A program made the position numbers and the translations under genes. From Trichosphaerium sp. ATCC 40318 (Eukaryota > Discosea > Flabellinia > Trichosidae): a DNA stretch of 64,000 bases. Positions 53,875-64,000 of the stretch are shown here, piece by piece; position 1 is the first letter of the stretch; every line of letters starts with the position of its first letter. The notes under the pieces are model-generated. The model saw nothing but the letters and a program-made list of their open reading frames with translations. It had not been told where the DNA came from and did not search any database. Where the stretch lies: NCBI GenBank assembly GCA_038496445.1, contig JALMLS010000015.1:682001-746000 (forward strand). Reading direction: 5' to 3'.

Positions 53875-56693
53875 ATGGCGAAGAGTGCCACCATTGTCCT
53901 TACCTTCTCTATGTTGCTTATACCTGGTACTTTGTTTTTATGTTCGGCTAATTAACTAACGCTTGTACAGCTCTTTACGCGCAAATCTTGCCCTTTAATG
54001 AGTTTTTTAATTCAAGTGGATTAGTAACTGGACCAAACGTAGCTCAGCTTGCATTATTAGAGATGGGCGCTTTAGAAACTCAAAACACAACATATTTCAT
54101 CTTTGCTGCCAATGCGAGTTAGTAATTTTTCGTTCTCTTTTACAAAAAAGGTTTGATAATTCATAATACCTAGACGAAAATGGCACAAACGGTATAGCTG
54201 TACAAGTGACGACAATCAACGGTAATCAGCAACATGTAACAGTAATTCAGATCTAACATCCATTAGATTGGAGTGCTGGAAACCTAACATTCAAGCCTTT
54301 GTTCATTCCACAAACGAGAGATCCGAAACTGACCACTTCAATTTCTATTAACGGTTCTACAACATTTGCTATGATACACAAACCTATGTCCGCATTTAGT
54401 GTATCGTTCCTTCAACTTAATCTATCAACAAAGGTGCTGACCACAACTATTTTCGACATTTCTCATATTTTTTCTAATCACGTTCAAGGTTGTATCGGTT
54501 TCGCAAACCTATTCGTTTGGTGGTCTAATAGACTCTCAAGGCGTAAGCAAACATACATTTACATCATACAAGGGTACAATATTTAAAGAATAAACCAACC
54601 TGATAATAGGTAGGTAAATATTACGTTAATTTTTTTTTCAATGAACGAGAAGGTCTTGCTGAAACATACGAGCTTCAAGAACAATCTACCCCCAAACTCG
54701 ATGCCAGTAATGCGGTCCCAATTTATTTATCCGCTGATAAGTTTAGGTGTAAATCTGTTTACATTCGATGCTTGGTTCACAGTTATTGGACCAAACTGTT
54801 TTTTGCATGCCTGGTTTGACAACTTGAATACGATTTCCTTCACATTCGTTGATACATCTTTGAATACTGTACGCTTGTCAACGTTATTAAATGTGACTAA
54901 TTTCCAAAAATACAAGACCACCAAACAAAAAGTGTTCAATGAAACAGCACCTGAGGAAATAACAGATATTGAGTATCTTGAATACAACTCATTCACTAAC
55001 TCTTTGGTAATCCAGCTACATTTGCAAAATGCAACTATTTTTAAAGCACTATTTGAAATGGACAAACAACAACACTGTAAACATGCGAAATTCTTAGAGA
55101 GTCATCACGTGATATTCGACAATGGAGTAGCAACAGCAGTAAACACTCATGATATATCATTTATTTCTCCATTTGTTTATATGCACTATGATCCATTTCC
55201 TAACACTACTGTGGCGTTTTCTTCAACTCCGCAATTGGTACAACAATAACATGGTAAACAGAATTTTGACCTTGTTGCATTAGGACAACCTAATAACGAA
55301 GAATTTGCCAATAGACTCTTTTTTTGTTCGAAAAGTACAAGGCATTCTTGATAGACACCACTGCATTCTTGTTGTACGTTTAGATTTTCTAATCTTTAAA
55401 GATTTTAACAATATTATTGAAGGCCCTGATTGGAAATCATGCAGCCCAGTTCAGTGCCCTTATTGAGCCTCATGATGACTTGTTTAATTGCATTTGTAAG
55501 TACCAAGATTATTCTCGTATAGGCGCTTAAGTTGCTTAGCAAATACTCCTCCTCCAATCTCTCTGATGCCAATCTCTGTAACTCCTACTTTGTTACCTAC
55601 CACTACTCCAACGCCTGTATCGCCAACTGTTGCGTTTACAACCCCACCACCAACTACAGAGGCTCCAACGTCCAATCCACCTGTCGCTCCATCAGCAAAT
55701 CCATTTCCAAATGTACATTTACTGCCTTTGTAACTTTGTTGTAATTGTTATTTGTTAGATTGTACCTAGACTTGATTGTATCTTGGAATCAGGCAATGAG
55801 TTCATTGTAATTCTTGGATGGAGCACCATGGTAACCGTACTCTTCACTATTTGTTGGAAATTACTGACATGTGAAAGCGTACATTGAGCGTAAACGTTGG
55901 CGAAAATAATATGGTTAGTGCTGGTGATGTATCAATAACAAATCAGCCAACTTCATTTTCTGGAGACGCACCGTTTTACCCTGCGTTGGGACAGTTCAGG
56001 CTCACTTTCTCAGGTGGCTCTGGCATGTGGATTCTCGGAAGAGGAGTCATCAACTTTGATAGCTCTGATCCAGATACAAGGTGTATTACTGATGGTACCA
56101 TTTTCCCTAACTGCACAATCTTAACCTCACTTTACTTGTTAGAGGCTTCAATTGCTTTGAGAATCAACAAAGCGTTCCCTTTGGATGACAACACTCTCAC
56201 TGGCATTCAAAACGAAGTTTCAAAAGGAATGGGTGTTGATCCAAATATCACAGTGGTCGATCAGGAATCATCAAACAAACGTCAGGCAAGCACAACTGTT
56301 ACCATTACAGTCGCTTGTACGTCAATCAGTAAAATCCACTTAAATATTTATGTTTTTAGCAACAAGTACCGTACAGCCTACAACCGTGGTTGCAAACTTC
56401 ATAAACAACGCTACTTTGGTATCACAGACTACAACTAACATAGAGACATCAGTTAATGTTATGGTTGAGGTAGGACAAGAACAAATAATCATGATACCTA
56501 TGAACTAATTTTGTTTTCCTTTTAGGATATATCAACTCCTGCGCCTTCAACGCTTGTACAAAGCACAGACAGGCCTTTAACGCCTGCGGAATCACCGGTT
56601 GTATCAGAGCCAAGTAGTTATGTTGTTTCACATCCTTCGTCTCTACTTACGTTTGTGCTAATGCTGATACTTTGTATGCCTTTCCAGCTTTGA
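53875..56693 (+). CDS. Mosaic surface protein, type II end (copy B3)
   Basis: Start 53875 (MAKSATIVLTFSMLLIP). Modules: LPFNEFFNSSGLVTGPNVA with ALETQNTTYFIFAANA (53969-54117), VQVTTING, DWSAGNLTFKPLFIPQTRDP (about 54268-54435), VNLFTFDAWFTVIGPNCFLH (about 54740-54880), then KQKVFNETAPEEITDIEYLE to PFPNTTVAFSSTPQL (54900-55235). RHHCILVV and SALIEPHDDLFNC follow, then a Pro/Thr stalk (about 55535-55710), RLDCILESGNEFIVILGW, and LTFSGGSGMWILGRGVINFD (about 55890-56095). The final exons have INKAFPLDDNTLTGIQNEVS, NKRQASTTVTITVA, ATLVSQTTTNIET, and a hydrophobic C-terminus LLTFVLMLILCMPF, stop 56691-56693. Its middle exons match the broken gene at 35581-37010. Likely GPI-anchored; function unknown. 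Confidence 0.72.
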
Positions 56694-56860
56694 TAATAAA
56701 CACATACTTATCAGAATTGACATGTACTGCTGAATACACTTTAGGTGTAATGCTCAGGGTAAAAGGTGTTTACAAGAAGATTCATAATGGTATTTAAAAC
56801 ATGTTTTATCACGTGGTATTGTTACAAATAATACTTTGAGTTTTTTCTGAATAAAAAAAT

Positions 56861-59800
56861 TTACAGTACAGCGTCTTTTGAGTTTGTTTCTTTAAGCGTT
56901 GACGCTATGTAATGTATTAAAACAAATATTGTTAAGCAAGTAAACATACCATTGCTTGTGTTAGTACCAGTATGGACAGAAGACATTTTAGTACTTTGTT
57001 TAAAGCTCGCTTCTATCATGTACTTATGTCCAAAAAGAGCAATTACAGTCAAAGCTACGCGTATGTTAGAATGTTTGGCAACTCGGCACGTGGTAAATTA
57101 CATACCTGTTCCAGCCATTACAAGAAGAGAAACAATTAAGAAAGATGTAAACCTCTTGAGATTCGCAAAAGATAACCCAAATGCTATCAAAGCGAAAAAG
57201 AAGATATTGTATATTGAGAAAAATAGTACTTTTGACTCATTGTAGCGTTTAATTGGAATCATTCTAACTCGGAATGCAAGAACGCACCCAAAAAGAAGCA
57301 GTAGGGCCTGTGGTACAGTTAAAATCGGAGTAAAGTTTAAAAACGGGTAAGGAGAATTACAAAATGATGTTTGAAAACTCGGATTTGTGAACGTACGTTT
57401 GTACCAATAATGATGTACAGGAAAATGTAGTATACAAGATCGTGATCACATTGGTAGTAGTTAAGACCGTGTCTAATCTCATCAACAACCACATACTCTG
57501 TTGTGTACTTGCCAAGAATAGTCTACAACAATAAGTCTAAAAACAAAAAAAGAATTATTACCAAAAGAGTGAGTAACACCATATGAACACCCAAAAGCGC
57601 TGATACCCACATGAGAACTTTAAGGTTTGAAATACTGAATACAGTTGTACTCTCGTTCCTCCACAATCTCTCTATTCTTAGAGTTTTTGCAAGAAACGGA
57701 CTTGACACAAGTTAGAAAAAAAACGCTTACTTTGAGTGTCTTTTTCGCACCCAAACAGTAGAATGAAACCAATATCTACTAACCAAACACGTGCTATACA
57801 CGTGAATTTTGATACAATATTAGGCATAAAAAAGAAGGGGCTGAAGTAAAGTATAATGCTTCCAATGAGAATAAACAAAAGGAACAAAGGAGATGACGCC
57901 TACAGAAGAATCATTAAGTAAAAACTCTTGATTGTGACCTACAGTAAAAAGATTCCGGGTCCGCTTTGTGAATATCATTGTAAACGTTATTAAAGCTAAG
58001 AAAATAGATAGGGCTATGCTCTTTAGAGTGAAAACAATGGCAACAACAGTTACAAATATTTCACTCCAATGACCTTTCTTCATGTTAGTTCATTCATAAA
58101 ATTACTAACTATATGGAGTTCTTAGCGTACCGTACTCTTGCTTGAAAATACGTTCTTTCCAGGTAGGCATAGGATAAACGAAATCATGTGTTTTAAGACG
58201 TTCAGGAGCAATAACTTCTCTTTTTCCGTTTATGTATTGAATAAAAACTCCTTCTCTTTGCTGAACTTGGTCTGCTCCCCATGAATAACGACCTGATATT
58301 GTATCAAGCTTCATAGAGAATACTGCTCTATATAATTCATCTTGGAATAATCTGAACCCAGCTGTTGTAGTATTTTCCATGTCCTTAAAAATTGTTAAAC
58401 AAAAATTTCTTCAACAACTCCGTACATCTTGGGAACACGTGCACTCATCTTCGGTGTCTATAAAAAGACGCCCATTTTCATCAATCTGAATACACTATTA
58501 ATAAAGTGTACTAACAAAAATAATCACGTGCATCAAGTGTATGGTGTTTTGCTACTTGTTGTATACCCTCCCGAACAAGCAACGACATCGTTAGAGCGTA
58601 AACGTGTGCTTCCGAGACAGTGACATTGAATCGATTGTATATATCCTCACCAAACTGTTTCATTGTACCATAAGTGGTTGGCGAGAAGCTAGCACTAGGC
58701 TCGAACTAAAAGACAATATCAGCTCAACTCTAGTAGTTCCTCAAACCCGTAGAAATGTAATTATATTAACCAGAGTTCGCGAAAGAGATGTGAAGTTTGT
58801 TCTACTTCATTATGATAATCAACACAAATAACGTACCACAGCTACACCTGAGCGAAATTCCCTAAGGTCGTAATCAATGTTTTCTGCAGTCAGTGGCATT
58901 TCACTCACAAAAGCTACGGAGAGAAAACTAAGAACAAAAAAAACCCACCATTGTACGAATATTAGAAAATAATACCTTTTGGCGTGTAGTCCATGTCTCG
59001 AAAGTAGCTTGAAAATATATTACCAGTACGAGATACAGGGTGACAAAATATCCATGCGTCTGGATCCTCAGATATTACTTCATCAGCAGTATCCGTAATA
59101 TTTTTTGTATAACTCGGAGGATAGTCTGCAAGTGGCAAATCAGATCTAATACCAAAGTCTATGAACCGGGTTATGAAAGGTACATAGAAACAAAGTAATA
59201 TTGTACTTCTTGTAAGAGGTATAACGTGTGTGCCAACAATCGTAAAAGCGTTATCCGCCAAGTACTCCAAAAAACTATCACTTTGGCATCTGGCAACAGC
59301 TTCTTCCGCGTAAATCAAACTAACTGTACTCGCACCAGCTAGTCGTAAAGAATTTAAAGTAATCCTTTTTGAAAGAATAAATAAGCAAGGCGATGAGTAA
59401 TTTGTGACATCACGTGATAGTACGTAGTACGTAGCATAAAGTCAGAAAAAATTAAATTTACGCACCTGAACATATCTTCACTTGGCGATACTATAGAAAC
59501 ACCACGCCTAGCTTTACCGAAACCAGCACCAATCCAAAAGACTATAGAGCTGTTAATATTTTCGCTAAACAAGCGAAAAACTACGCACATCCTGCTGCAT
59601 CAATTTGTTCAAGTATTTCACCAACGGCTGTAGAGCTTGGTGTACCAAAAGGACCATAGAACACTGAAACACTCGAATCATTTATGTACTTTTGATATAA
59701 CGACTTTGTAATAGTTATGTTTCCCCCATCATCCTCTATTACAAACTTGAAGCGAATATTTAAAGTGTCATTATTTTTATCGCGAACCTAACACAAAAAA

Positions 59801-60134
59801 AATGTTAGTTGACGCTTTTTTTTTAATAGAACTTGTGACTTACAACGGCAGGGTTGGTCTCCATCCATTCTTCAACAAATTGTAGTCCATCTCTTTAATG
59901 GAAAGAGTTAATTTTCTTTGTAAGGGCAGGTGTTAGTACCTTGCTGGCTCCGCTATGCCTCCTGCAAAGATAACACTTGATAGTGGTAATGACAATCCTA
60001 AAATTGATTATTGGTTATTCTTGAGGTATAAAATCATCGCTATTACGTATTTTGATATCCCTGTCGTACTCTTTACATGATGCTAAATAAAAACAGGCGA
60101 TACAAGCTAAGAAAATAAGGTTAGAGGCAGCCAT
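56861..60134 (-). CDS. Class C (GABA-B-like) G-protein-coupled receptor
   Basis: Multi-exon gene. Start ATG 60132-60134 gives a signal peptide MAASNLIFLACIACFYLASC. The ectodomain is a type I periplasmic-binding-protein (Venus flytrap) fold: LPLSSVIFAGGIAEP (about 59940-60000), FVEEWMETNPAV, VIEDDGGN, VSVFYGPFGTPSSTAVGEIL (about 59600-59680), VFWIGAGFGKARR (about 59470-59560), then exons to 58105 ending in TAGFRLFQDELYRAVFSMKL and SWGADQVQQREGVFIQY. The seven-helix part starts with EIFVTVVAIVFTLKSIALS (about 58000-58070). It continues SSPLFLLFILIGSIILYFSP and CIARVWLVDIGFILLFGCE (57740-57900), KTLRIERLWRN (about 57640-57690), helices 5-7 (57100-57600), and a short Ser/Thr tail, stop 56861-56863. 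SSP, CxxRxWL and KTxRI are class C hallmarks. Expected to bind an amino-acid-like ligand and signal through a G protein. Confidence 0.88.
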
Positions 60135-60718
60135 TGCCACTTTTGCAGTTTTTTTGGTTTTTTCGTGAAGCACGTGATTTACCTGCTTTTACTGCATAGG
60201 AACGCCTGTCAATTCGGCGTAGTAGATGCCTCACTGATACCTAAAAGCTTATTTCCGTACTATAATGGAAAAACACAAAAAAAAGCATGGCGGTACTGCA
60301 TAGCACTTTGGCGAACCTTCACTTTGCATTACAGGACGATGTTTCACATCAGCAACGAACCAGGATGAATAAACTTACATTGGGAGTTAACAACAATCTG
60401 AAATTTACAATAACGTCTCACATAGCGACCAGGTCTTCATTATTGAGGTTTCGTTGTTACAAGGCGTAGTGAGAAGTTTTGAATCAGAATTGATGAAAAA
60501 AATTCCTTCACTGGAAAATAAACTTTCCTGTTTTTGATTCTGCCTGGGTATAGCTGGCGAAAAATCGATAACAGTGTCAGGTTGTGTCTTTTGTAATTTT
60601 TTTATTTGAGCACTGTGGTAAAAGGCTGAGCGATCCCAATTTGTGATTGAGGGGAGCAGTAACAATATAAAATTTAGCCGCCAATTACCACGTGTGCATC
60701 TGCTAGCTAACGTTGTAA
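60135..60718. promoter_or_regulatory. Region upstream of the GPCR, with CACGTG at 60171
   Basis: The box lies 37 bp upstream of the GPCR start (60171-60176). The remaining sequence to the 3' end of the DsbA-like gene has no gene that I can support. Confidence 0.35.
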
Positions 60719-61748
60719 CTATGATTCAGCTAGGTCGTTAATAGCCTGAATCCATGCAATTGTTTGAGTGCACCCAGAGAACTGTACACTAGAGGCAAAC
60801 CTTAGATAAAGTATGGAATCAGAAAAACAAGGTTTTCGAACCTTTTCCCACTTTCTCTCATTGTAAGCACATAATAAGGTACTCCATTAACGCCATAAGT
60901 GTTCCTAGACTCAATTTCTTGTTCTAGAATTTCTTTCTTATTTCTATCACTCTCAATGTACTCTTTGACGCCCTTGTACAACACATGAGACAAAGTTTAT
61001 GGATTCAAAAGAAATAACTATCCGTACAACAAGTCCTGCGTTTGTACCAATCTGATCAAGTACATTTGCATCACTAATGATAGCAGCATCTTCAAAATAT
61101 GCTTTGAAAAGAGTATCCATCAACTAAAGTAACAACACAATGTCACAGGATAATATCAAAAAAAAAAAAGAAAAAAAAAAGAAAATTTCGTTGAAGTCTT
61201 CTAAAAAGCAGCCAAATAAACAAACAAGCTAATACATACATTGTTAAGTTTACCTTGTTCCTTAGCTAATCGTATTAAACGATGAGAGTCAAGAGTTGGA
61301 ACAACAAACCTTTTATTGTTTATCGCAATGCCAACCTTTTTACCTTTTGTCCAAAAAAAGTTAAAATCGAAGAAAAAAACTGTACTGCTTACCAGCTGTT
61401 GGTACAGGTCCATCGACGCGTGATTTGTATCCGTGAGTGGCTAGAAACATCAGTTAAAGAAGAAACGCAAGAATTTATAAAAAATTGTGTTTTTACATTT
61501 GCACGTTGCGTACCAAGTAAGTAATCATCCAGAGGTACTCCTTGCTTTGGTACTCTACCGCGTGGTACTAAAAAGAATGGTCTCCAATCAACTTGAGCGG
61601 TTTAGAGTTAAACGGTTTTAAGTAACGTACCAGTAAAGTCATACTTGTTTTCCAGACGTTTCAGAGCGTTATCTAGATGTTTTTTGCCAATATAACACCA
61701 CGGACAAACATTATCAGATATACACACTACATCGACTTTCTTGCTCAT
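60719..61748 (-). CDS. DsbA/FrnE-type thioredoxin-fold protein
   Basis: About seven exons. Start ATG 61746-61748 (MSKKVDVVCISDNVCPWCYI) puts the redox motif CPWC at about residues 15-18, as in the FrnE/2-hydroxychromene-2-carboxylate isomerase branch of the DsbA family. Further family marks are VDWRPFFLVPRG (about 61570-61610), KRFVVPTLDSHRLIRLAKEQ (about 61255-61320), LFKAYFEDAAIISDANVLDQ (about 61050-61120), GVNGVPYYVL with its cis-proline (about 60850-60900), and a final FSGCTQTIAWIQAI, stop 60719-60721. No signal peptide, so a cytosolic or organellar oxidoreductase or glutathione-dependent isomerase is expected. The exact substrate cannot be told from sequence. Confidence 0.87.
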
Positions 61749-61844
61749 GTTGAAAGTTAATTAGGTCTGTTACAGGCTTGGAAGTGTAGAAAAACTTAAC
61801 GAACAGGATGTTTTAAGTCAACACCAAGAACTACATAATTTATA

Positions 61845-61960
61845 CGCCACACAGGTATTGTAATCCATCAAAGTTGGATATATCAACTCCACATTGCTTA
61901 TACGCCATACAGGTATTGTAATCCATCAAAGTTGGATATATCAACTCCACATTGAGTTAA
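61845..61960. repeat. Two-copy tandem repeat of about 55 bp
   Basis: TATACGCCAYACAGGTATTG through ATATCAACTCCACATTG occurs twice in a row (about 61849-61896 and 61899-61952). The second copy encodes the C-terminus of the adjacent minus-strand MORN protein; the first lies just past its stop codon. Confidence 0.75.
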
Positions 61961-62606
61961 TTGACCATTGTCATGCCATTCTTTGTATTCACCCTGTTTT
62001 ATGTTATCTTTGTAATGGTATTGCATTAATAACAGACCGTTGTCTCGCCACTCTTTGCATTCACCGTCACACGTCTTCTTTGAAATCACATTGTACTCGT
62101 AATTGTCCGTTGTCATGCCATTCTTTGTATCCACCCTCTCGTTTCCCGTCCTTACAATGCCATTTTACACTAAGAATACCATTTTTTTTATGCCAATACT
62201 TGCCTTCCCCTTGTATTCGTTTATGATCATCAAAGTAATATTGCCCTGACAACTGACCATTCTCATAAAACTCTTCGCACAATCCTTTCTTGTCTCCTCT
62301 TAAGTATAGCCGCATTTTAACCTTTTTGCTGTTTTCATAAAACTCCTAAAAAAAACCGTTTTAGTAAAAAAAAGTGGGTTACGTACCTCCTGCGTAGGTA
62401 TAAAATTACCAGCGTCAGTTGAGTAGAATCGCAAAGGAGAACGCAATGCCATCGCGCTTGCAGTATTTACTATGTGACGGCAATGTAATGAACCATACAA
62501 TTGTAATGTTTTAGCCTTGCATATTCTAGGCTTGTACTGTGATTGCCTTATCGCAACGTTAGCTGTTAATTGTCTTAGGACACCTACTAAACGTAACACA
62601 TCCTAA
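61898..62606 (-). pseudogene. MORN-repeat protein with a presequence-like N-terminus, frameshifted
   Basis: Exon 1 (about 62388-62606) is open but lacks an in-frame ATG, so the true start lies in an unplaced upstream exon. It encodes a basic, Arg/Ser/Ala-rich stretch ending SPLRFYSTDAG, which looks like a mitochondrial targeting peptide. Exon 2 (from about 62345) holds MORN_2-type repeats (EFYENGQLSGQYYFDDHK, KREGGYKEWHDNGQLRVQC). At about 62068-62085 the frame closes with TGA directly after FKEDV, while the repeats continue in another frame (CDGECKEWRDNGLL, GEYKEWHDNGQLTQ) to a stop at 61898-61900. One base appears to be lost. It is either a recent pseudogene or a sequence error. Confidence 0.55.
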
Positions 62607-62861
62607 AAACGGTGAGATATAGGCAAGCTCATTTTCTTTGTCTATTGTACGTACGTAGCAACATAACTGTAGGCCTCAGTGTTCACAAAAAAATGAGATT
62701 ACTGGAGATCCTTGCGGCTTAAGCCGTTTGGGAGATTCTTTTGTAGCTGGTAATATTTTTTAAGAGTCTATAACTCATGGCAACATACTTTGCTTACCGC
62801 CCATTAAGGCTAGACGAAAAGTACTGTCAAACATAATCCTTAAAAACATGTGGTGTCGCAA
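62607..62861. other. Spacer, no gene seen
   Basis: May contain the missing first exon of the MORN gene; no convincing start was found. Confidence 0.3.
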
Positions 62862-63180
62862 TTAAATACATGCGTTGGCATCTAGTAAGTTGGTTTATAT
62901 CCTTAAAGCTACAGGAAGATCCTAAAGACGTTGAAGAAACTCAAATCTTTCGAAACTCCGTCAGGGCAAAATGATGACTTCATGACATCAATGTACTGTA
63001 TATTGAAAGGATACTTTGGATTGGTTTTTGAAGAAAGACAACTCTTCTTGTGTTTTCAAATGCCAGTTGACATGTTTGTAAAGTGGTGGTGAGTACAAGA
63101 CATAATCGGACAACCTTAATGAATGGTGATTACGTGATAAAGATTTTACTAGTCCAATTGAATGGGATCAAAGTATTGCG
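62862..63180 (+). pseudogene. Decayed partial copy of the downstream F-box-like gene
   Basis: Segments of the gene at 63181-63669 are recognisable in the same order (CATCTAGTAAGTTGGTTTAT, GAAAGGATACTTTGGATTGG, ATGTTTGTAAAG, CAATTGAATGGGATCAAAG) with many deletions that destroy the frame. The copy ends exactly where the intact version begins, so the two form a tandem duplication. Confidence 0.75.
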
Positions 63181-63669
63181 TTGACATCTAGTAAGTTGGT
63201 TTATATCCTTAAAGCTACAGGAAGATTAGAACAGTGGGAAAATAAAGACGGTGAAGAAACTTCTGTAATATCTTTCGAAAAACAGGAGATTAAGACATTC
63301 CGTCAGCCTTTATTTGGCCGGAAATATACTCCTCAAGGTGACCCTGTACTTCATTATCGACCAGAGCATTTAAAGTATAAGAAGTATGTAAGGAACTGGG
63401 ATATTGAAAGGATACTTTGGATTGGTTTTATGAAGAAAGACAACTCTTCTTGTGTCTTTCAAATGATGCCAGTTGAGATGTTTGTAAAGATACTAAGTTT
63501 TTGTGGTGAGTACAAGACTGGATATATCGTTGACAACCTTAATAAGAATGGTGATTACCAACGTGATAAAGACTTTACTAGTCCAATTGAATGGGATCAA
63601 AGTATTGTGCATGTTGACAACAATACAATCCAAATAAGACAAATAACATTAATGCGAAGGAAAAAGTAA
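63181..63669 (+). CDS. F-box-like protein, 5' end unresolved
   Basis: Open for about 160 codons to stop TAA 63667-63669, but without an ATG at its 5' end; the frame opens in ACATCTAGTAAGTTGG. A GTAAGT at 63191 might instead be a donor. A segment at about residues 98-110 (MMPVEMFVKILSFCGEY) resembles an F-box helix (PxEMxxKIL). The rest (GKxTPQGDPVLHYRPEHLKY, WDIERILWIGFMKK) is not recognised. The upstream decayed copy preserves mostly the same segments. It could be a real gene whose first exon lies outside the duplicated block, or a dying copy. Confidence 0.4.
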   Translation: MTSSKLVYILKATGRLEQWENKDGEETSVISFEKQEIKTFRQPLFGRKYTPQGDPVLHYRPEHLKYKKYVRNWDIERILWIGFMKKDNSSCVFQMMPVEMFVKILSFCGEYKTGYIVDNLNKNGDYQRDKDFTSPIEWDQSIVHVDNNTIQIRQITLMRRKK

Positions 63670-64000
63670 AACAAAGACGTAAGAATGTATCAATAAAAAG
63701 ATCTAATACAAACACAAGTTGCTGAGAATATCCACAACAGAGCGCTTAATCCGGTTGCTTGTCCACACAAACAAACAAGTGGCTGTTTTGCGACGTTAAA
63801 AGCCGTCACCGAAAAAGTAACTTACTGATATTAGCTTTGACACGTGATTTCTAGAGATATAGCACTGAATATTTCTTGTTATTGCAAATAAAAAGTATTG
63901 CCACCTAATAGAAAAGTGTCGGTTATTCTCACTTTTATAGCAAGTACTCGCTTGTTACAGTACATTGTTAATGTCATTGCTTTGCGTTATGACAAGTAAC
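63670..64000. other. Window end, no gene seen
   Basis: AT-rich sequence with one CACGTG near 63841. No supported feature. Confidence 0.4.

Noticed and set aside
63191-63220. 30-nt intron in the last F-box-like gene
   Set aside because: GTAAGT and CTACAG are present, but the interval is shorter than the introns otherwise seen here, and the frame is open through it.
1-64000. Telomeric or subtelomeric repeats
   Set aside because: The clustered, duplicated surface-protein genes suggest a subtelomere, but I saw no short telomeric tandem repeat, so the position stays unknown.

Overview
The window is nuclear DNA from an AT-rich, intron-rich microbial eukaryote. Almost every gene is split by many short introns (about 40-70 nt, ending in AG and very often starting GTACGT/GTACGC). 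The standard code is used (TAA, TAG and TGA all serve as stops). The recognisable conserved genes fit an amoeboid or otherwise free-living protist better than a plant, animal or bacterium: a ferritin, a septation-initiation-type (Cdc7/SepH/MAP3K-epsilon) kinase with an armadillo tail, a GABA-B-like class C GPCR with a periplasmic-binding-protein ectodomain, a GPR137/TOM1-like seven-helix protein, a FrnE-type DsbA protein and F-box/MORN proteins. I cannot name the species.

Layout. 74-5314: two minus-strand members of a large multi-exon surface-protein family. 5731-18911: a block of ordinary genes (F-box/PH protein, SIN-type kinase, seven-helix membrane protein, ferritin, C2-domain protein). 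20040-23677: a small cysteine-rich secreted-protein gene and another minus-strand family member. 24341-39599: plus-strand family members and relics, interrupted by a palindrome carrying two more copies of the small cysteine-rich gene and by an F-box/MORN-repeat gene. 40147-50724: three tandem copies of a family subtype, with a family pseudogene and a decayed LINE reverse transcriptase between them. 50919-56693: two long family members. 56861-62606: class C GPCR, DsbA-like protein and a second MORN-repeat gene. 62862-63669: a duplicated F-box-like gene.

The main content is the surface-protein family (about ten long copies, of which about eight look largely intact, plus several relics). All have a signal-peptide exon and a shared chain of ectodomain exons with many N-glycosylation sequons. 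The chain ends in one of two ways. Type I ends in a cysteine-containing exon, a transmembrane exon and a short basic tail (PLRKAIVPWSLR-like). Type II ends in a Pro/Thr stalk, a WILGRG-type beta domain, a second small domain and a hydrophobic, GPI-signal-like C-terminus. One gene joins a type II front and stalk to a type I end inside the stalk exon. Two inverted near-copies share flanks but differ in discrete patches. Truncated cassettes lie between intact copies. This looks like a recombining, diversifying surface-receptor or recognition repertoire that I cannot match to a described system.

The palindrome CACGTG is strongly over-represented across the window and sits about 35-70 bp upstream of the start codon of several family genes and of the GPCR gene. 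I saw no rRNA, tRNA or CRISPR array.
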